Assembly (NCBI RefSeq): GCF_032085515.1
Contig: NZ_JASXSX010000003.1
Span: forward strand, 46,015-110,014
DNA from: Gleimia hominis
GTDB lineage: Bacteria > Actinomycetota > Actinomycetes > Actinomycetales > Actinomycetaceae
DNA length: 64,000 bases
Reading direction: 5' to 3'
Shown piece after piece: positions 24,560 through 32,593 of the stretch. The first letter of the stretch is position 1. Each line of letters opens with the position of its first letter. The notes under the pieces were generated by a model. The model made no database searches and was not told the origin of the DNA. It saw nothing but the letters and a program-made list of their open reading frames with translations. Position numbers and translations under genes: made by a program.

Positions 24560-24628
24560 CGGTGCCGACGTGAGATCCGCATAGCAACCGGTGCCGACGT
24601 GAGACCCGCAAAGCAACCGGTGCCGACG
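24560..24628. repeat. 29-bp tandem repeats downstream of the lipoprotein gene
   Basis: Units beginning CGGTGCCGACGTGAGA start at 24560 and 24589, with a partial third at 24618 (period 29 bp, two substitutions between full copies). They fill part of the 217-bp gap between convergent genes. No spacers or cas genes are present, so this is a simple tandem repeat, not a CRISPR array. Confidence 0.85.
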
Positions 24629-24748
24629 GGGGCGAAAAAGACGGAGACGAAAAGACGGGAGCGGAAAACCCGCCGGCTGCGGAAAACTTGCCGGCCACAA
24701 GAGGCAGAAAAGCTCCTCCCGCCCCGCGCGAAAGTGGGAACAACGGCG

Positions 24749-25498
24749 TTAGGAGCTGGTGGTGTCTCCCGCGTCGTCGTCTGCGGTTAAGTACCGGCCC
24801 AGTTTCGGATTCCACGGGTAGCGCGGGGGTTCTTCGTTCCGCAACGCAGCCACCATCTGCGTTATCACGCGTTGCATCCGGCGGGTAGCTGCATGCACGG
24901 CCGCGCGGTCTTCCTCATCTTGATTCAAATCAGACAGGTCGATCGCCGGCCCGGTATGCACCCACACGTCTTGCCGGCCCTTGAGGAACGGAATCGAATC
25001 GCGGAACCGGTGCATAATCTTGTGCCCACCCCACTGCGCCAGTGGAATCACTGGAACATTCATGGCGAACGCCAGGCGGGCCGCTCCAGTTTTGAACGTC
25101 ATTGGCCACATGTCTGGATCGCGTGTGAGCGTGCCTTCTGGGAAAAACGCGATCGACTCACCTTGGGCAATCGCAATTTTCGCGTTCTTCAGCGCGTCCC
25201 CAGCCTCGGAGGAGGAGCGGTGCACCGGCACCATTTTTGCGCGTTTAAGCACCGTTTTCAGCAGGGGAACGCGGAACAAACTATCTTTCGCTAGGGCGCG
25301 CACGGCGTGTCCCTCGTCGCCCAGATAGTACATGACCATGAATGGATCGAACTCGGTCACGTGGTTCATGATCAAAATGAACGGACCCTCCTTCGGGAGG
25401 TTCTCTTGCCCCGTCCAATGCGTACGCATCATAGGTCGGATCAGTGGGCCCGTGATCCGCAAAACCGCCTTATACATGCCTTCAGGTTTTTTACTCAC
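24749..25498 (-). CDS. 1-acyl-sn-glycerol-3-phosphate acyltransferase (PlsC-type)
   Basis: A 249-residue phospholipid acyltransferase. The catalytic HxxxxD box is NHVTEFDPFMV near residue 45, the substrate-binding box is FFPEGTLTRDPDMWP near 117, and VPVIPLAQWGGHK follows. It is expected to acylate lysophosphatidate at the inner membrane face on the way to phospholipids or lipoglycans. GTG 25498 lies 7 bases after TATGAT (25511-25506) with no Shine-Dalgarno, so a leaderless mRNA is predicted. It lies downstream of murA on the same strand, separated by 167 bp. Confidence 0.9.
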   Translation of the reverse strand: MSKKPEGMYKAVLRITGPLIRPMMRTHWTGQENLPKEGPFILIMNHVTEFDPFMVMYYLGDEGHAVRALAKDSLFRVPLLKTVLKRAKMVPVHRSSSEAGDALKNAKIAIAQGESIAFFPEGTLTRDPDMWPMTFKTGAARLAFAMNVPVIPLAQWGGHKIMHRFRDSIPFLKGRQDVWVHTGPAIDLSDLNQDEEDRAAVHAATRRMQRVITQMVAALRNEEPPRYPWNPKLGRYLTADDDAGDTTSS

Positions 25499-25665
25499 GA
25501 CCTACATCATAATCAAAGCCAGTCGCCCCAGCGCATCCGAACCCACTGCTTTCCCCGCTCGGCCCGCAGCGCATCTGAACCCACTCGTCCCTTTGGTCGC
25601 CCCGCATCGCTTCCAACTGCCTCAACGTTCACGAACAGGTTCGAGAGCCGACAGGCGCGGTCTTT

Positions 25666-26994
25666 TTAGCGGGCTACCATTTCCACGTGGGCGTCCAGCT
25701 GCCCTAGTTTCTTGAGGAAGTGCTCGTAGCCGCGCGAGATGACGTCAATCCCTGCGACGTTCGACTCACCTTCGGCCGCTAAAGCTGCGATGAGGTGTGA
25801 GAACCCGCCGCGCAGGTCCGGCACCGTGATATTGGCGCCGTGCAGTGGGGTTGGTCCAGAAATAACCGCGGAGTGGCGGAAGTTCCGCTGTCCAAACCGG
25901 CACTTCAAGTTCCCTAAGCACTCGCGGTAAACCTGAATGTTCGCCCCCATGTCCCGCAATGCCCGGGTGAAACCAAACCGGTTCTCGTACACAGTCTCAT
26001 GCACAATCGACAGGCCTTTCGCCTGAGTTAGCGCCACAATCAGGGGCTGCTGCCAATCCGTCATGAACCCCGGGTGCACATTCGTTTCCAGCACAATTGA
26101 CTTCAGATCCCCACCGGGATGCCAAAACCGGATCCCCTCATCTTCCACCGAGAACCGTCCACCCACTTTGCGGAACGTATTCAAAAACGTGATCATGTCC
26201 GGCTGGTGAGCGCCCTCAATAAAAATATCTCCACGCGTGGCCAGTGCAGCACACGCCCAAGATGCCGCTTCAATGCGATCCGGTAGCGCCGTGTGCGTAA
26301 ACCCTTCGAGCTCGTCAACGCCCTCAATATTGATGGTCCGATCCGTATCCACAGAAATGATCGCTCCCATTTTCTGCAGCACGTTAATCAAGTCCATGAT
26401 CTCCGGTTCAATCGCAGCGCCCGTCAGCTCCGTAATGCCTTCCGCCATCACGGCGGTGAGCAAAGTCTGCTCCGTCGCCCCCACAGACGGGTACGGCAGG
26501 TGCACGCGGGTGCCCTTAAGTCTTTCTGGAGCGCTAATGCGGATTCCACTGGAAAGCTTCTCCACCACGGCCCCAAAGGAACGCAACGTATCCAAATGGA
26601 AATCAATGGGCCGGCCCCCAATGTTGCACCCACCCAGGTCCGGGATGAACGCTTCCCCAATCCGGTGCAGCAGCGGCCCACAGAACAAAATCGGAATCCG
26701 AGACGAACCCGCGAGCGCATCCACTTCACTACTGTGCGCCGTTTCCACACTCGACGGATCGAGCTCCAACACGCCCCCCGCCTGGTCATAGTTCACGTGC
26801 ACGCCATGCAAAGTGAGCAGTTCCGAGACCACATCGACATCGCGGATAAGCGGTACGTTACGCAGCGTCGACGGCGTATTCCCCAACAGTGATGCGACCA
26901 TTGCTTTGGGAACGAAGTTTTTTGCTCCCCGCACGCGTATAGAACCATTGAGCGGTTTCCCGCCGTTTACCCGCAAAACATTTCCAGAGGCCAT
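25666..26994 (-). CDS. murA: UDP-N-acetylglucosamine 1-carboxyvinyltransferase
   Basis: The first committed enzyme of peptidoglycan synthesis, adding enolpyruvate from PEP to UDP-GlcNAc. Conserved parts: GSIRVRGAKNFVPKAMVASL (Lys/Asn of the active site), DLGGCNIGGRPIDFH near residue 121, which keeps the catalytic Cys targeted by fosfomycin, PDRIEAASWACAA and TDWQQPLIVALTQA (catalytic Asp). ATG 26994 is used because AAAGGGCGAA precedes it; a GTG 15 bases upstream lacks a spaced site. The length of 442 aa is slightly above typical. It belongs to the envelope gene group of the region. Confidence 0.93.
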   Translation of the reverse strand: MASGNVLRVNGGKPLNGSIRVRGAKNFVPKAMVASLLGNTPSTLRNVPLIRDVDVVSELLTLHGVHVNYDQAGGVLELDPSSVETAHSSEVDALAGSSRIPILFCGPLLHRIGEAFIPDLGGCNIGGRPIDFHLDTLRSFGAVVEKLSSGIRISAPERLKGTRVHLPYPSVGATEQTLLTAVMAEGITELTGAAIEPEIMDLINVLQKMGAIISVDTDRTINIEGVDELEGFTHTALPDRIEAASWACAALATRGDIFIEGAHQPDMITFLNTFRKVGGRFSVEDEGIRFWHPGGDLKSIVLETNVHPGFMTDWQQPLIVALTQAKGLSIVHETVYENRFGFTRALRDMGANIQVYRECLGNLKCRFGQRNFRHSAVISGPTPLHGANITVPDLRGGFSHLIAALAAEGESNVAGIDVISRGYEHFLKKLGQLDAHVEMVAR

Positions 26995-27135
26995 TTCGCC
27001 CTTTCGCACTAACCATCTCTAAGAGTGTGTACTCTACTCTACCGACTCGCCGGCTCCAAGGTCGTACGCGGCAGGTGAACGGAGACAACTCACTTAAAGT
27101 TGCCATCTCACGCCTTGAGATGCAATGATCGTGTT

Positions 27136-27882
27136 ATGGACGAGAAGACTAACACTTCCGGAGTGGGCGTCTTAGACAAGGCTGCGCTCGTGCTATCGGC
27201 ACTCGAAGCCGGCCCTGCTACTTTGGCCCAGCTCGTATCCTCAACGGAACTCGCCCGCCCCACAGCCCACCGGCTGGCCGTGGCCCTCGAGTTCCATCGT
27301 TTTGTGGCGCGCGACATGCAAGGCCGCTTCATTCTGGGCCCGCGCCTGGCTGAACTGTCTTCCGCAGCCGGGGAAGATCGTTTACTCACATTCGCGAAAC
27401 CAGTGCTGGTTGCGCTGCGTGATCACACGCACGAATCTTCCCAACTGTACCGCCGTCAAGGTGACCAAAGAGTGTGTGTAGCCGCCGCAGAACGGCAAAT
27501 GGGGTTGCGCGACTCCATTCCAGTGGGCGCAACCCTTTCAATGAAAGCTGGTTCTGCCGCGCAAGTGCTTTTAGCGTGGGAAGAACCTGACCGCCTGCAC
27601 CGCGGCCTGTACGGCGCCGCGTTCAACGCCACCATGCTGTCTGCGGTGCGCCGCCGCGGCTGGGCGCAGTCCATCGCGGAACGCGAAACCGGGGTCGCCT
27701 CCGTTTCCGCGCCCGTTCGCGGACCAAAAGGTAAAGTCTTAGCCTCCCTGTCAATCTCCGGGCCCGTCGAGCGGATGGGGCGGCAGCCAGGGCGCCAACA
27801 CGGCCCGTCCGTAGTGGCGGCTGCGAACCGACTCTCTGACTTCTTACGGCGCGCCGAAGAACAAGACCACTCACAAGGCTAG
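27136..27882 (+). CDS. IclR-family transcriptional regulator, NdgR/LtbR type
   Basis: A 248-residue regulator with an N-terminal winged helix-turn-helix (GVGVLDKAALVLSALEAGP, ELARPTAHRLAVALEFHRFV) and an IclR effector domain (HESSQLYRRQGDQRVCVAAA, GLRDSIPVGATLSMKAGSAA). The wording is strikingly close to the NdgR/LtbR group, which in other Actinobacteria represses leuCD and related amino-acid genes and is usually encoded next to leuCD. Here no leuCD is adjacent: murA lies on one side and a glycosyltransferase on the other, with gltX about 2 kb further. The ATG at 27136 is preceded by AATGAT at 6 bases, a weak leaderless-type arrangement. The direct targets here are unknown. Confidence 0.88.
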   Translation: MDEKTNTSGVGVLDKAALVLSALEAGPATLAQLVSSTELARPTAHRLAVALEFHRFVARDMQGRFILGPRLAELSSAAGEDRLLTFAKPVLVALRDHTHESSQLYRRQGDQRVCVAAAERQMGLRDSIPVGATLSMKAGSAAQVLLAWEEPDRLHRGLYGAAFNATMLSAVRRRGWAQSIAERETGVASVSAPVRGPKGKVLASLSISGPVERMGRQPGRQHGPSVVAAANRLSDFLRRAEEQDHSQG

Positions 27883-27887
27883 GACGA

Positions 27888-29057
27888 TTGCGGATCGCAC
27901 TAGTTTCCGACTGCTACCCCCCGCGCATGGGTGGGATTGAGTCGCAAGTCAGTGGTTTAGCGCACGCCCTGCAGCGCATTGGGCACGACGTCACCGTCAT
28001 CACCGCTACCGCCAGCCCCCGCCCGGACACGGGCGGGCCCAAAGTTGTGCGGCTCGCACTGCGCCTCCCCGGGCAAGTGCCCGTTAACCCATTCGCCGGC
28101 CCCACTCTGCGCCGCATGCTGCCACTGTACGACGTAGTGCACATTCACATGGGAGTCGTCTCCCCGTTCGCCCGCATGGCCGCAAAAATCTGTGCCGAGC
28201 TAAAACTCCCGACCGTGCTCACGTGGCATTGTTTACTCACCGACTCGCGCACCTGGTATGGCTGGGTGCATCCCCTCGCGCAATGGGCCGCCACGCCGAT
28301 GAGTTTAACCGCCGTGTCCCACGCCGCCGCGCAAGCAGTGCAGGCATGCAGCCGCTCCCCCCTCAACGTCAAAGTACTTCCAAACCTAATCGATACCGAC
28401 CCGTGGGAACGCGCCCGCCAAAACCGCATCCACGCGCGCGCGCAACAAACCAGGCGGAAACTGCGCACACTCGAAAAAACCCCAGAATGCAGTCGCAACT
28501 ACGCGGGGCCACAGCCACTGCGGCTAGTGACCGCAACCAGGTTAGCGGGGCGTAAACGAGTAGTGCCCTTTGGGAAAACGATTCTGCGGATGCAACGCGC
28601 GGGAATCGCTGTGCGCTGGGACGTTTACGGAGTGGGGCCCGACGCCGCAGCCCTGAAGAAACTCGCGCGGCAAGGTGCGCCGATACGCCTGCATGGCCGC
28701 GCTAACGCCACCACCCTAGCGCACGCCTACGAACGTGCGGACGCCTTCGTCTCCCCAGTGGTGCACGAAGCGTTCGGCATTGCTGCAATCGAAGCGCGCG
28801 CCTGCGGCCTACCCGTGCTAGCTAGAAGTAATAACGGAATCGCCGACTTCATTACCTCCGGGGTAAACGGCGCCCTAGTCGATTCCGATGAGCAGTTAGA
28901 AGCAGCGATCGCCCGCCTGGTCCGGGCCCCTCAAACTTTATGTAAACTGCAAGAAGCCGCACTGGAACCCGTGGATTACACGTGGAAGACAGGAATGTGG
29001 CGGTACGTGCAGGCCTACGAAAACGCCCGCGTGGATGGTACCCCCAACCGGATTTGA
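27888..29057 (+). CDS. Glycosyltransferase family 4 protein
   Basis: A 389-residue GT-B-fold glycosyltransferase. The N-terminal SDCYPPRMGGIESQVSGLAH is the acceptor-side loop of GT4 enzymes, VTATRLAGRKRV the start of the donor domain, and SPVVHEAFGIAAIEARACGL the EX7E-type donor-sugar motif. Mannosyl- or glucosyl-transfer to a lipid or polymer is likely; the exact substrate is open. The TTG at 27888 lies 5 bp after the regulator gene, with AGGA close by. The last seven codons and the stop lie on the antisense strand of the 3' part of a tRNA-Glu gene, so the original C-terminus may have been replaced. Confidence 0.87.
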   Translation: MRIALVSDCYPPRMGGIESQVSGLAHALQRIGHDVTVITATASPRPDTGGPKVVRLALRLPGQVPVNPFAGPTLRRMLPLYDVVHIHMGVVSPFARMAAKICAELKLPTVLTWHCLLTDSRTWYGWVHPLAQWAATPMSLTAVSHAAAQAVQACSRSPLNVKVLPNLIDTDPWERARQNRIHARAQQTRRKLRTLEKTPECSRNYAGPQPLRLVTATRLAGRKRVVPFGKTILRMQRAGIAVRWDVYGVGPDAAALKKLARQGAPIRLHGRANATTLAHAYERADAFVSPVVHEAFGIAAIEARACGLPVLARSNNGIADFITSGVNGALVDSDEQLEAAIARLVRAPQTLCKLQEAALEPVDYTWKTGMWRYVQAYENARVDGTPNRI

Positions 29058-29111
29058 ACCGGTGTCGCCGCCGTGAGAGGGCGGTGTCCTAGGCCGCTAG
29101 ACGATGGGGGC
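29036..29111 (-). tRNA. tRNA-Glu (anticodon CUC), copy with encoded CCA
   Basis: On the minus strand the acceptor GCCCCCA pairs with TGGGGGT (one G-U pair), discriminator A73, followed by an encoded CCA. The anticodon stem CCGCC/GGCGG encloses loop CTCTCAC with anticodon CTC. The T arm reads CCGGTTCAAATCCGG. Its 3' part overlaps the last 22 bases of the oppositely oriented glycosyltransferase gene. Confidence 0.95.
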
Positions 29112-29240
29112 CAAATCGGCGCCTACGCATTCTTCCGCACCAAGAAGGGCTCAACCGAAATGGTTTTCGCGCCAAGAAAGACTCTCGAACCAAAATGGTT
29201 TTCGAACTAAACATGGGAACGGTTGAATGCTCAGACGCAG

Positions 29241-29313
29241 TACCCCCAACCGGATTTGAACCGGTGTCGCCGCCGTGAGAGGGCGGTGTCCTAGGCCGCT
29301 AGACGATGGGGGC
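29241..29313 (-). tRNA. tRNA-Glu (anticodon CUC), second copy without encoded CCA
   Basis: All 73 positions are identical to the copy at 29036-29111, but the bases after A73 are CTG, so CCA must be added enzymatically. It ends 6 bases before a run of Ns. The 130 bp between the copies contain two short near-repeats around ATGGTTTTCG that can form small stems. Confidence 0.95.
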
Positions 29314-29319
29314 CAAAAG

Positions 29320-29415
29320 NNNNNNNNNNNNNNNNNNNNNNNNNNNNNNNNNNNNNNNNNNNNNNNNNNNNNNNNNNNNNNNNNNNNNNNNNNNNNNNNN
29401 NNNNNNNNNNNNNNN
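29320..29415. other. Assembly gap of 96 Ns inside the tRNA cluster
   Basis: The gap lies between identical tRNA-Glu sequence and tRNA-Gln. The flanking repeats suggest that a repeated tRNA unit was collapsed or unresolved. Any open frame drawn through the Ns is an artefact. Confidence 0.98.
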
Positions 29416-29458
29416 AACAACCACACTACAGGTGGAACCACTTGCGTGAAACAAGTGG

Positions 29459-29533
29459 TGGCTGGGGTACCAGGACTCGAACCTAGACTAAATGAACCAG
29501 AATCACTCGTGCTGCCAATTACACCATACCCCA
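29459..29533 (-). tRNA. tRNA-Gln (anticodon CUG)
   Basis: On the minus strand the acceptor TGGGGTA pairs with TACCCCA, discriminator G73, and CCA is encoded. Anticodon stem AGTGA/TCATT encloses loop TTCTGGT, anticodon CTG. The T arm contains AGGTTCGAGTCCT. It lies between gltX and the tRNA-Glu copies on the same strand. Confidence 0.95.
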
Positions 29534-29682
29534 AGGCATGAGGCTTGCTGACGGTTGATTTTTCAATCTTTCCGCCGGCGTCGCCGCTAAGAAACTTTAC
29601 CTGAGTCCCCTTCGCGTTCACAAATCGGCGCGGGGTTAAACAGATCACGCTCTGCTTTAGCGGCGTGAACCTCAGTTGTTTT

Positions 29683-31185
29683 TTACAGTTGCACTTCGCC
29701 CACGAACTTGTTCAGCCGCACCAGGGTTTCTTCGCGCCCAATAATCTCGAGGGATTCGAACAGTGGTGGCGACACCTGTTTGCCAGACACGGCGACCCGC
29801 ACGGGGTTGAATGCCAAACGCGGTTTGTATCCCATCTTTTCGATCAGTTCACTGCGCAGTGCGTGTTCAATAGACTGCGCGTCGAACTGCGGAAGATCCG
29901 TGAGGATGTCGCGCGCGCGTTCCACCACTTCCGTAGCGCCGGGTTTAAGTTTTTTCACGGCTTTCGGATCGTAAGAAATCAGGTCGGAGCCCACGAACAG
30001 CGAGTGCAGCATACCGGGTGCTTCCCCTAGCAGCTGGATCCGCGTTTGGATCAGCGGCGCACCCGCAGTGAGGATGGTTTGTTCCCGCCCGGGAAGCTCG
30101 TCAAACGTTTCTGCAGACACGAGCCCTTCGCGGTGTAGGAACGGCACTAGGCGGCACTTGAAATCATCTGGTTCGAGCATCCGAATGTGCTCTGCGTTAA
30201 TGGCGGTGCATTTTTTGAGGTCGAACCGCGCCGGGTTCGGGTTCACGTCGTGAATGTCGAACGCATCCACCATCTCTTGAGCAGAGAAAATATCGTTGTC
30301 AGGACTGATTGACCAGCCCAGGAGCGCGAGGTAGTTGATGAGCCCTTCGGGGATCATCCCGTGTTCGCGGTGCAGCAGGAGGTTCGATTCGGGGTCGCGT
30401 TTAGACAGTTTCTTGTTGCCCTCCCCCATCACGTACGGGAGGTGGCCGAACTGGGGGATTTGCTTGGCAATGCCCAGCTCCAGCAGCGCGCGGTACAGCA
30501 CGATCTGCCGCGGCGTGGACGATAATAGGTCTTCACCACGCAGCACGTGAGTAATGTCCATGAGCGCGTCATCAATCGGGTTCACAAGCGTGTAGAGCGG
30601 GTGCCCATTGGCCCGCACAATCACGTAGTCGGGTACGGAACCGGGTTTGAACGTGATTTCCCCGCGCACCATGTCCGTGAACGTAATGGGCTCATCGGGC
30701 ATGCGCATGCGCAGCACGGGTTCGCGCCCAGCCGCGCGGAACTCCTCTTTTTGCTCCTCGGTGAGGTCGCGATCGTAGCCGTCGTAACCGAGTTTCGGAT
30801 CGCGTCCGGCTGCCCGGTGGCGGGCCTCCACTTCCTCTGCCGTTGAGAAAGATTCGTACGCGTATCCACCTTCCACTAGTTTGCGCGCTATATCCTGGTA
30901 GATGTCCATGCGTTCCGACTGGCGGTAGGGCCCGTGTGGGCCACCCTTGTTGATACCCTCGTCCCAATCCAGGCCGAGCCACTGCAGGGACTCGATGATT
31001 TGGTCAAATGATTCTTGTGAATCGCGGGCCGCATCGGTGTCTTCGATGCGGAACACAAACGTGCCTCCCACGTGCCGGGCCCAAGCCCAGTTGAACAGGC
31101 AGGTGCGAACCATACCGACGTGGGGGGTGCCCGTTGGTGAAGGGCAGAAACGAACGCGGACTTTACCGTTAGAATTAGTAGCCAT
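29683..31185 (-). CDS. gltX: Glutamyl-tRNA synthetase
   Basis: A class I synthetase of 500 residues. The HIGH-type motif is FCPSPTGTPHVGMVRT near residue 13, the KMSKS-type motif GNKKLSKRDPESNLL near 255. The C-terminal anticodon-binding domain follows. It is encoded immediately upstream of tRNA-Gln and two tRNA-Glu genes in the same orientation, a striking functional neighbourhood. Whether it also charges tRNA-Gln (with GatCAB correction) cannot be seen, because neither glnS nor gatCAB is in the window. The ATG at 31185 has TAGAAT nine bases upstream and no clear Shine-Dalgarno, so the leader is very short at best. Confidence 0.97.
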   Translation of the reverse strand: MATNSNGKVRVRFCPSPTGTPHVGMVRTCLFNWAWARHVGGTFVFRIEDTDAARDSQESFDQIIESLQWLGLDWDEGINKGGPHGPYRQSERMDIYQDIARKLVEGGYAYESFSTAEEVEARHRAAGRDPKLGYDGYDRDLTEEQKEEFRAAGREPVLRMRMPDEPITFTDMVRGEITFKPGSVPDYVIVRANGHPLYTLVNPIDDALMDITHVLRGEDLLSSTPRQIVLYRALLELGIAKQIPQFGHLPYVMGEGNKKLSKRDPESNLLLHREHGMIPEGLINYLALLGWSISPDNDIFSAQEMVDAFDIHDVNPNPARFDLKKCTAINAEHIRMLEPDDFKCRLVPFLHREGLVSAETFDELPGREQTILTAGAPLIQTRIQLLGEAPGMLHSLFVGSDLISYDPKAVKKLKPGATEVVERARDILTDLPQFDAQSIEHALRSELIEKMGYKPRLAFNPVRVAVSGKQVSPPLFESLEIIGREETLVRLNKFVGEVQL

Positions 31186-31268
31186 AGTGCTTTTATTCTA
31201 TCGCGTGCAGGTATGCGCTGTACAAGATGCGTGGCGTTACCGCGAGACCATCAGGGAGGATGCTGGTT

Positions 31269-32435
31269 ATGGATTTTGATTTTGACGCGTTTGACGAGGC
31301 GCAGATGCGTTCGAAGGCGAGTATGAAGTGGTCCACTTCCCCGGTCGCAAACACGCCCGCGCAAGCACTGGAGTCGGCCAGTGGCCATTGGATTGCGGAG
31401 ATGGATTACGGTACTGCGCCAGTGGTGAAGCGGGCGATCGAGCAGGCGGTGGAGCAGGAGTTTTTTGGTTATCTACCGCCCCACTTGGCGCGCCGCACTG
31501 CGGAAGCATTAGAGTTTTTTGAGCGCGAACGCTTTGGGTTTTCGCTAGATCCGACCTGCGTGTCGTTAGCTTCTTCGGTGCTAGATGGGTTTTGCGCTAT
31601 GCTCCAGGGCCTGTTGAAGCCCGGTTCAACCGTTATTGTGCCCACGCCGGCTTACATGCCTTTTTTGACGTTGCCGCAGCTGCACGGTCACCGGGTCCAC
31701 CAGGTGCCCGGCCAGATTGTGCGGGGGCGTTGGCAGTTGGATTTTGAGGCACTTGAGGCAGCCGCACATTCGGGGGACCTGCTGGTGCTGTGCAACCCGT
31801 GGAATCCCACGGGGCGGGTGTTGGAACGCGAGGAGTTGGAACGCGTTGGGGAAATTGCGCAACGACACGACTTGCTGGTGTTTGCCGACGAGATTCACGC
31901 GGGTTTGGTGCCGCAGCCGCGTCGGCACGTGCCCTATTTGAGTGTGGATCCGTCGTTCGCGGACCACGCGGTGATGGCGGTGGCGGCGTCGAAGGCGTTT
32001 AACGTGGCGGGTTTGCACTGCGCACAGATGATTGTTGGGCGAGGGAAGTTGGCGGGCCGATGGGAGCAGGCGCGGCAGTATTTGCATCCGGCTGCCCCAC
32101 TGGGAGCGATAGCAGCGATTGCGGCGTACCGCGAGGGCGGCGAATGGTTGGATGCCGTTAACGCGTATGTTGATGAGAACCTGACGGTTGTCGATGAGTT
32201 CCTGGCTGGCCGTGCGATGTCTTGGGCGCGTCCGGAAGGCACGTACATGGGGTTCATTGACGCCTCCGCGCTGGGCAGTGAGTGTCCGGCACAAGATTTT
32301 GTGCGCGCCGGCATTTTGGTCAATGATGGGAAAGCATGCGGAGCAGGTTTCGAACAGTTTGTCCGGTTCAACGTTGCAACCGGGCGTTCTGTGTTGCGTC
32401 GCAGCTTAGAGCGGTTTCCTCAGCCACGCGCCTGA
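31269..32435 (+). CDS. PLP-dependent aminotransferase / C-S lyase (MalY/PatB type)
   Basis: A fold-type I PLP enzyme of 388 residues. NPWNPTGRVLEREELERVG near residue 178, FADEIHAGLVPQ near 207, and AVAASKAFNVAGLHCAQM with the PLP-binding Lys near 241 follow the MalY/PatB pattern. In that family the activity is cystathionine/cysteine-S-conjugate beta-lyase, and some members double as regulators. Cleavage of cystathionine for methionine synthesis, or H2S formation from cysteine, are plausible roles. The ATG at 31269 is used because AGGGAGG lies 9 bases upstream; a competing ATG at 31260 abuts it. It is divergent from gltX. Confidence 0.87.
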   Translation: MDFDFDAFDEAQMRSKASMKWSTSPVANTPAQALESASGHWIAEMDYGTAPVVKRAIEQAVEQEFFGYLPPHLARRTAEALEFFERERFGFSLDPTCVSLASSVLDGFCAMLQGLLKPGSTVIVPTPAYMPFLTLPQLHGHRVHQVPGQIVRGRWQLDFEALEAAAHSGDLLVLCNPWNPTGRVLEREELERVGEIAQRHDLLVFADEIHAGLVPQPRRHVPYLSVDPSFADHAVMAVAASKAFNVAGLHCAQMIVGRGKLAGRWEQARQYLHPAAPLGAIAAIAAYREGGEWLDAVNAYVDENLTVVDEFLAGRAMSWARPEGTYMGFIDASALGSECPAQDFVRAGILVNDGKACGAGFEQFVRFNVATGRSVLRRSLERFPQPRA

Positions 32436-32593
32436 GGAAATAAGGGGTGCCTACGCGGACCGGCGCACTAGGACAATCGGCGGAGCCTGAGCGAGCGGGC
32501 ATGCTGGAACAATCAGAGGCCCGCTGAAACAGTAGGCCTGTTTGAACTATCAGGGGCGCCGAAGCGAGTGAATTTTGGTGGAAAGGGATTGCG

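Noticed and set aside
29151..29648. Open frames running through the N gap and the tRNA genes
   Set aside because: They consist of undetermined bases and antisense tRNA sequence and carry no protein family signal.
27888..31185. Genomic island or prophage inserted at the tRNA cluster
   Set aside because: There is no integrase, no direct attachment repeats and no shift in gene type; the flanking genes are ordinary chromosomal ones.
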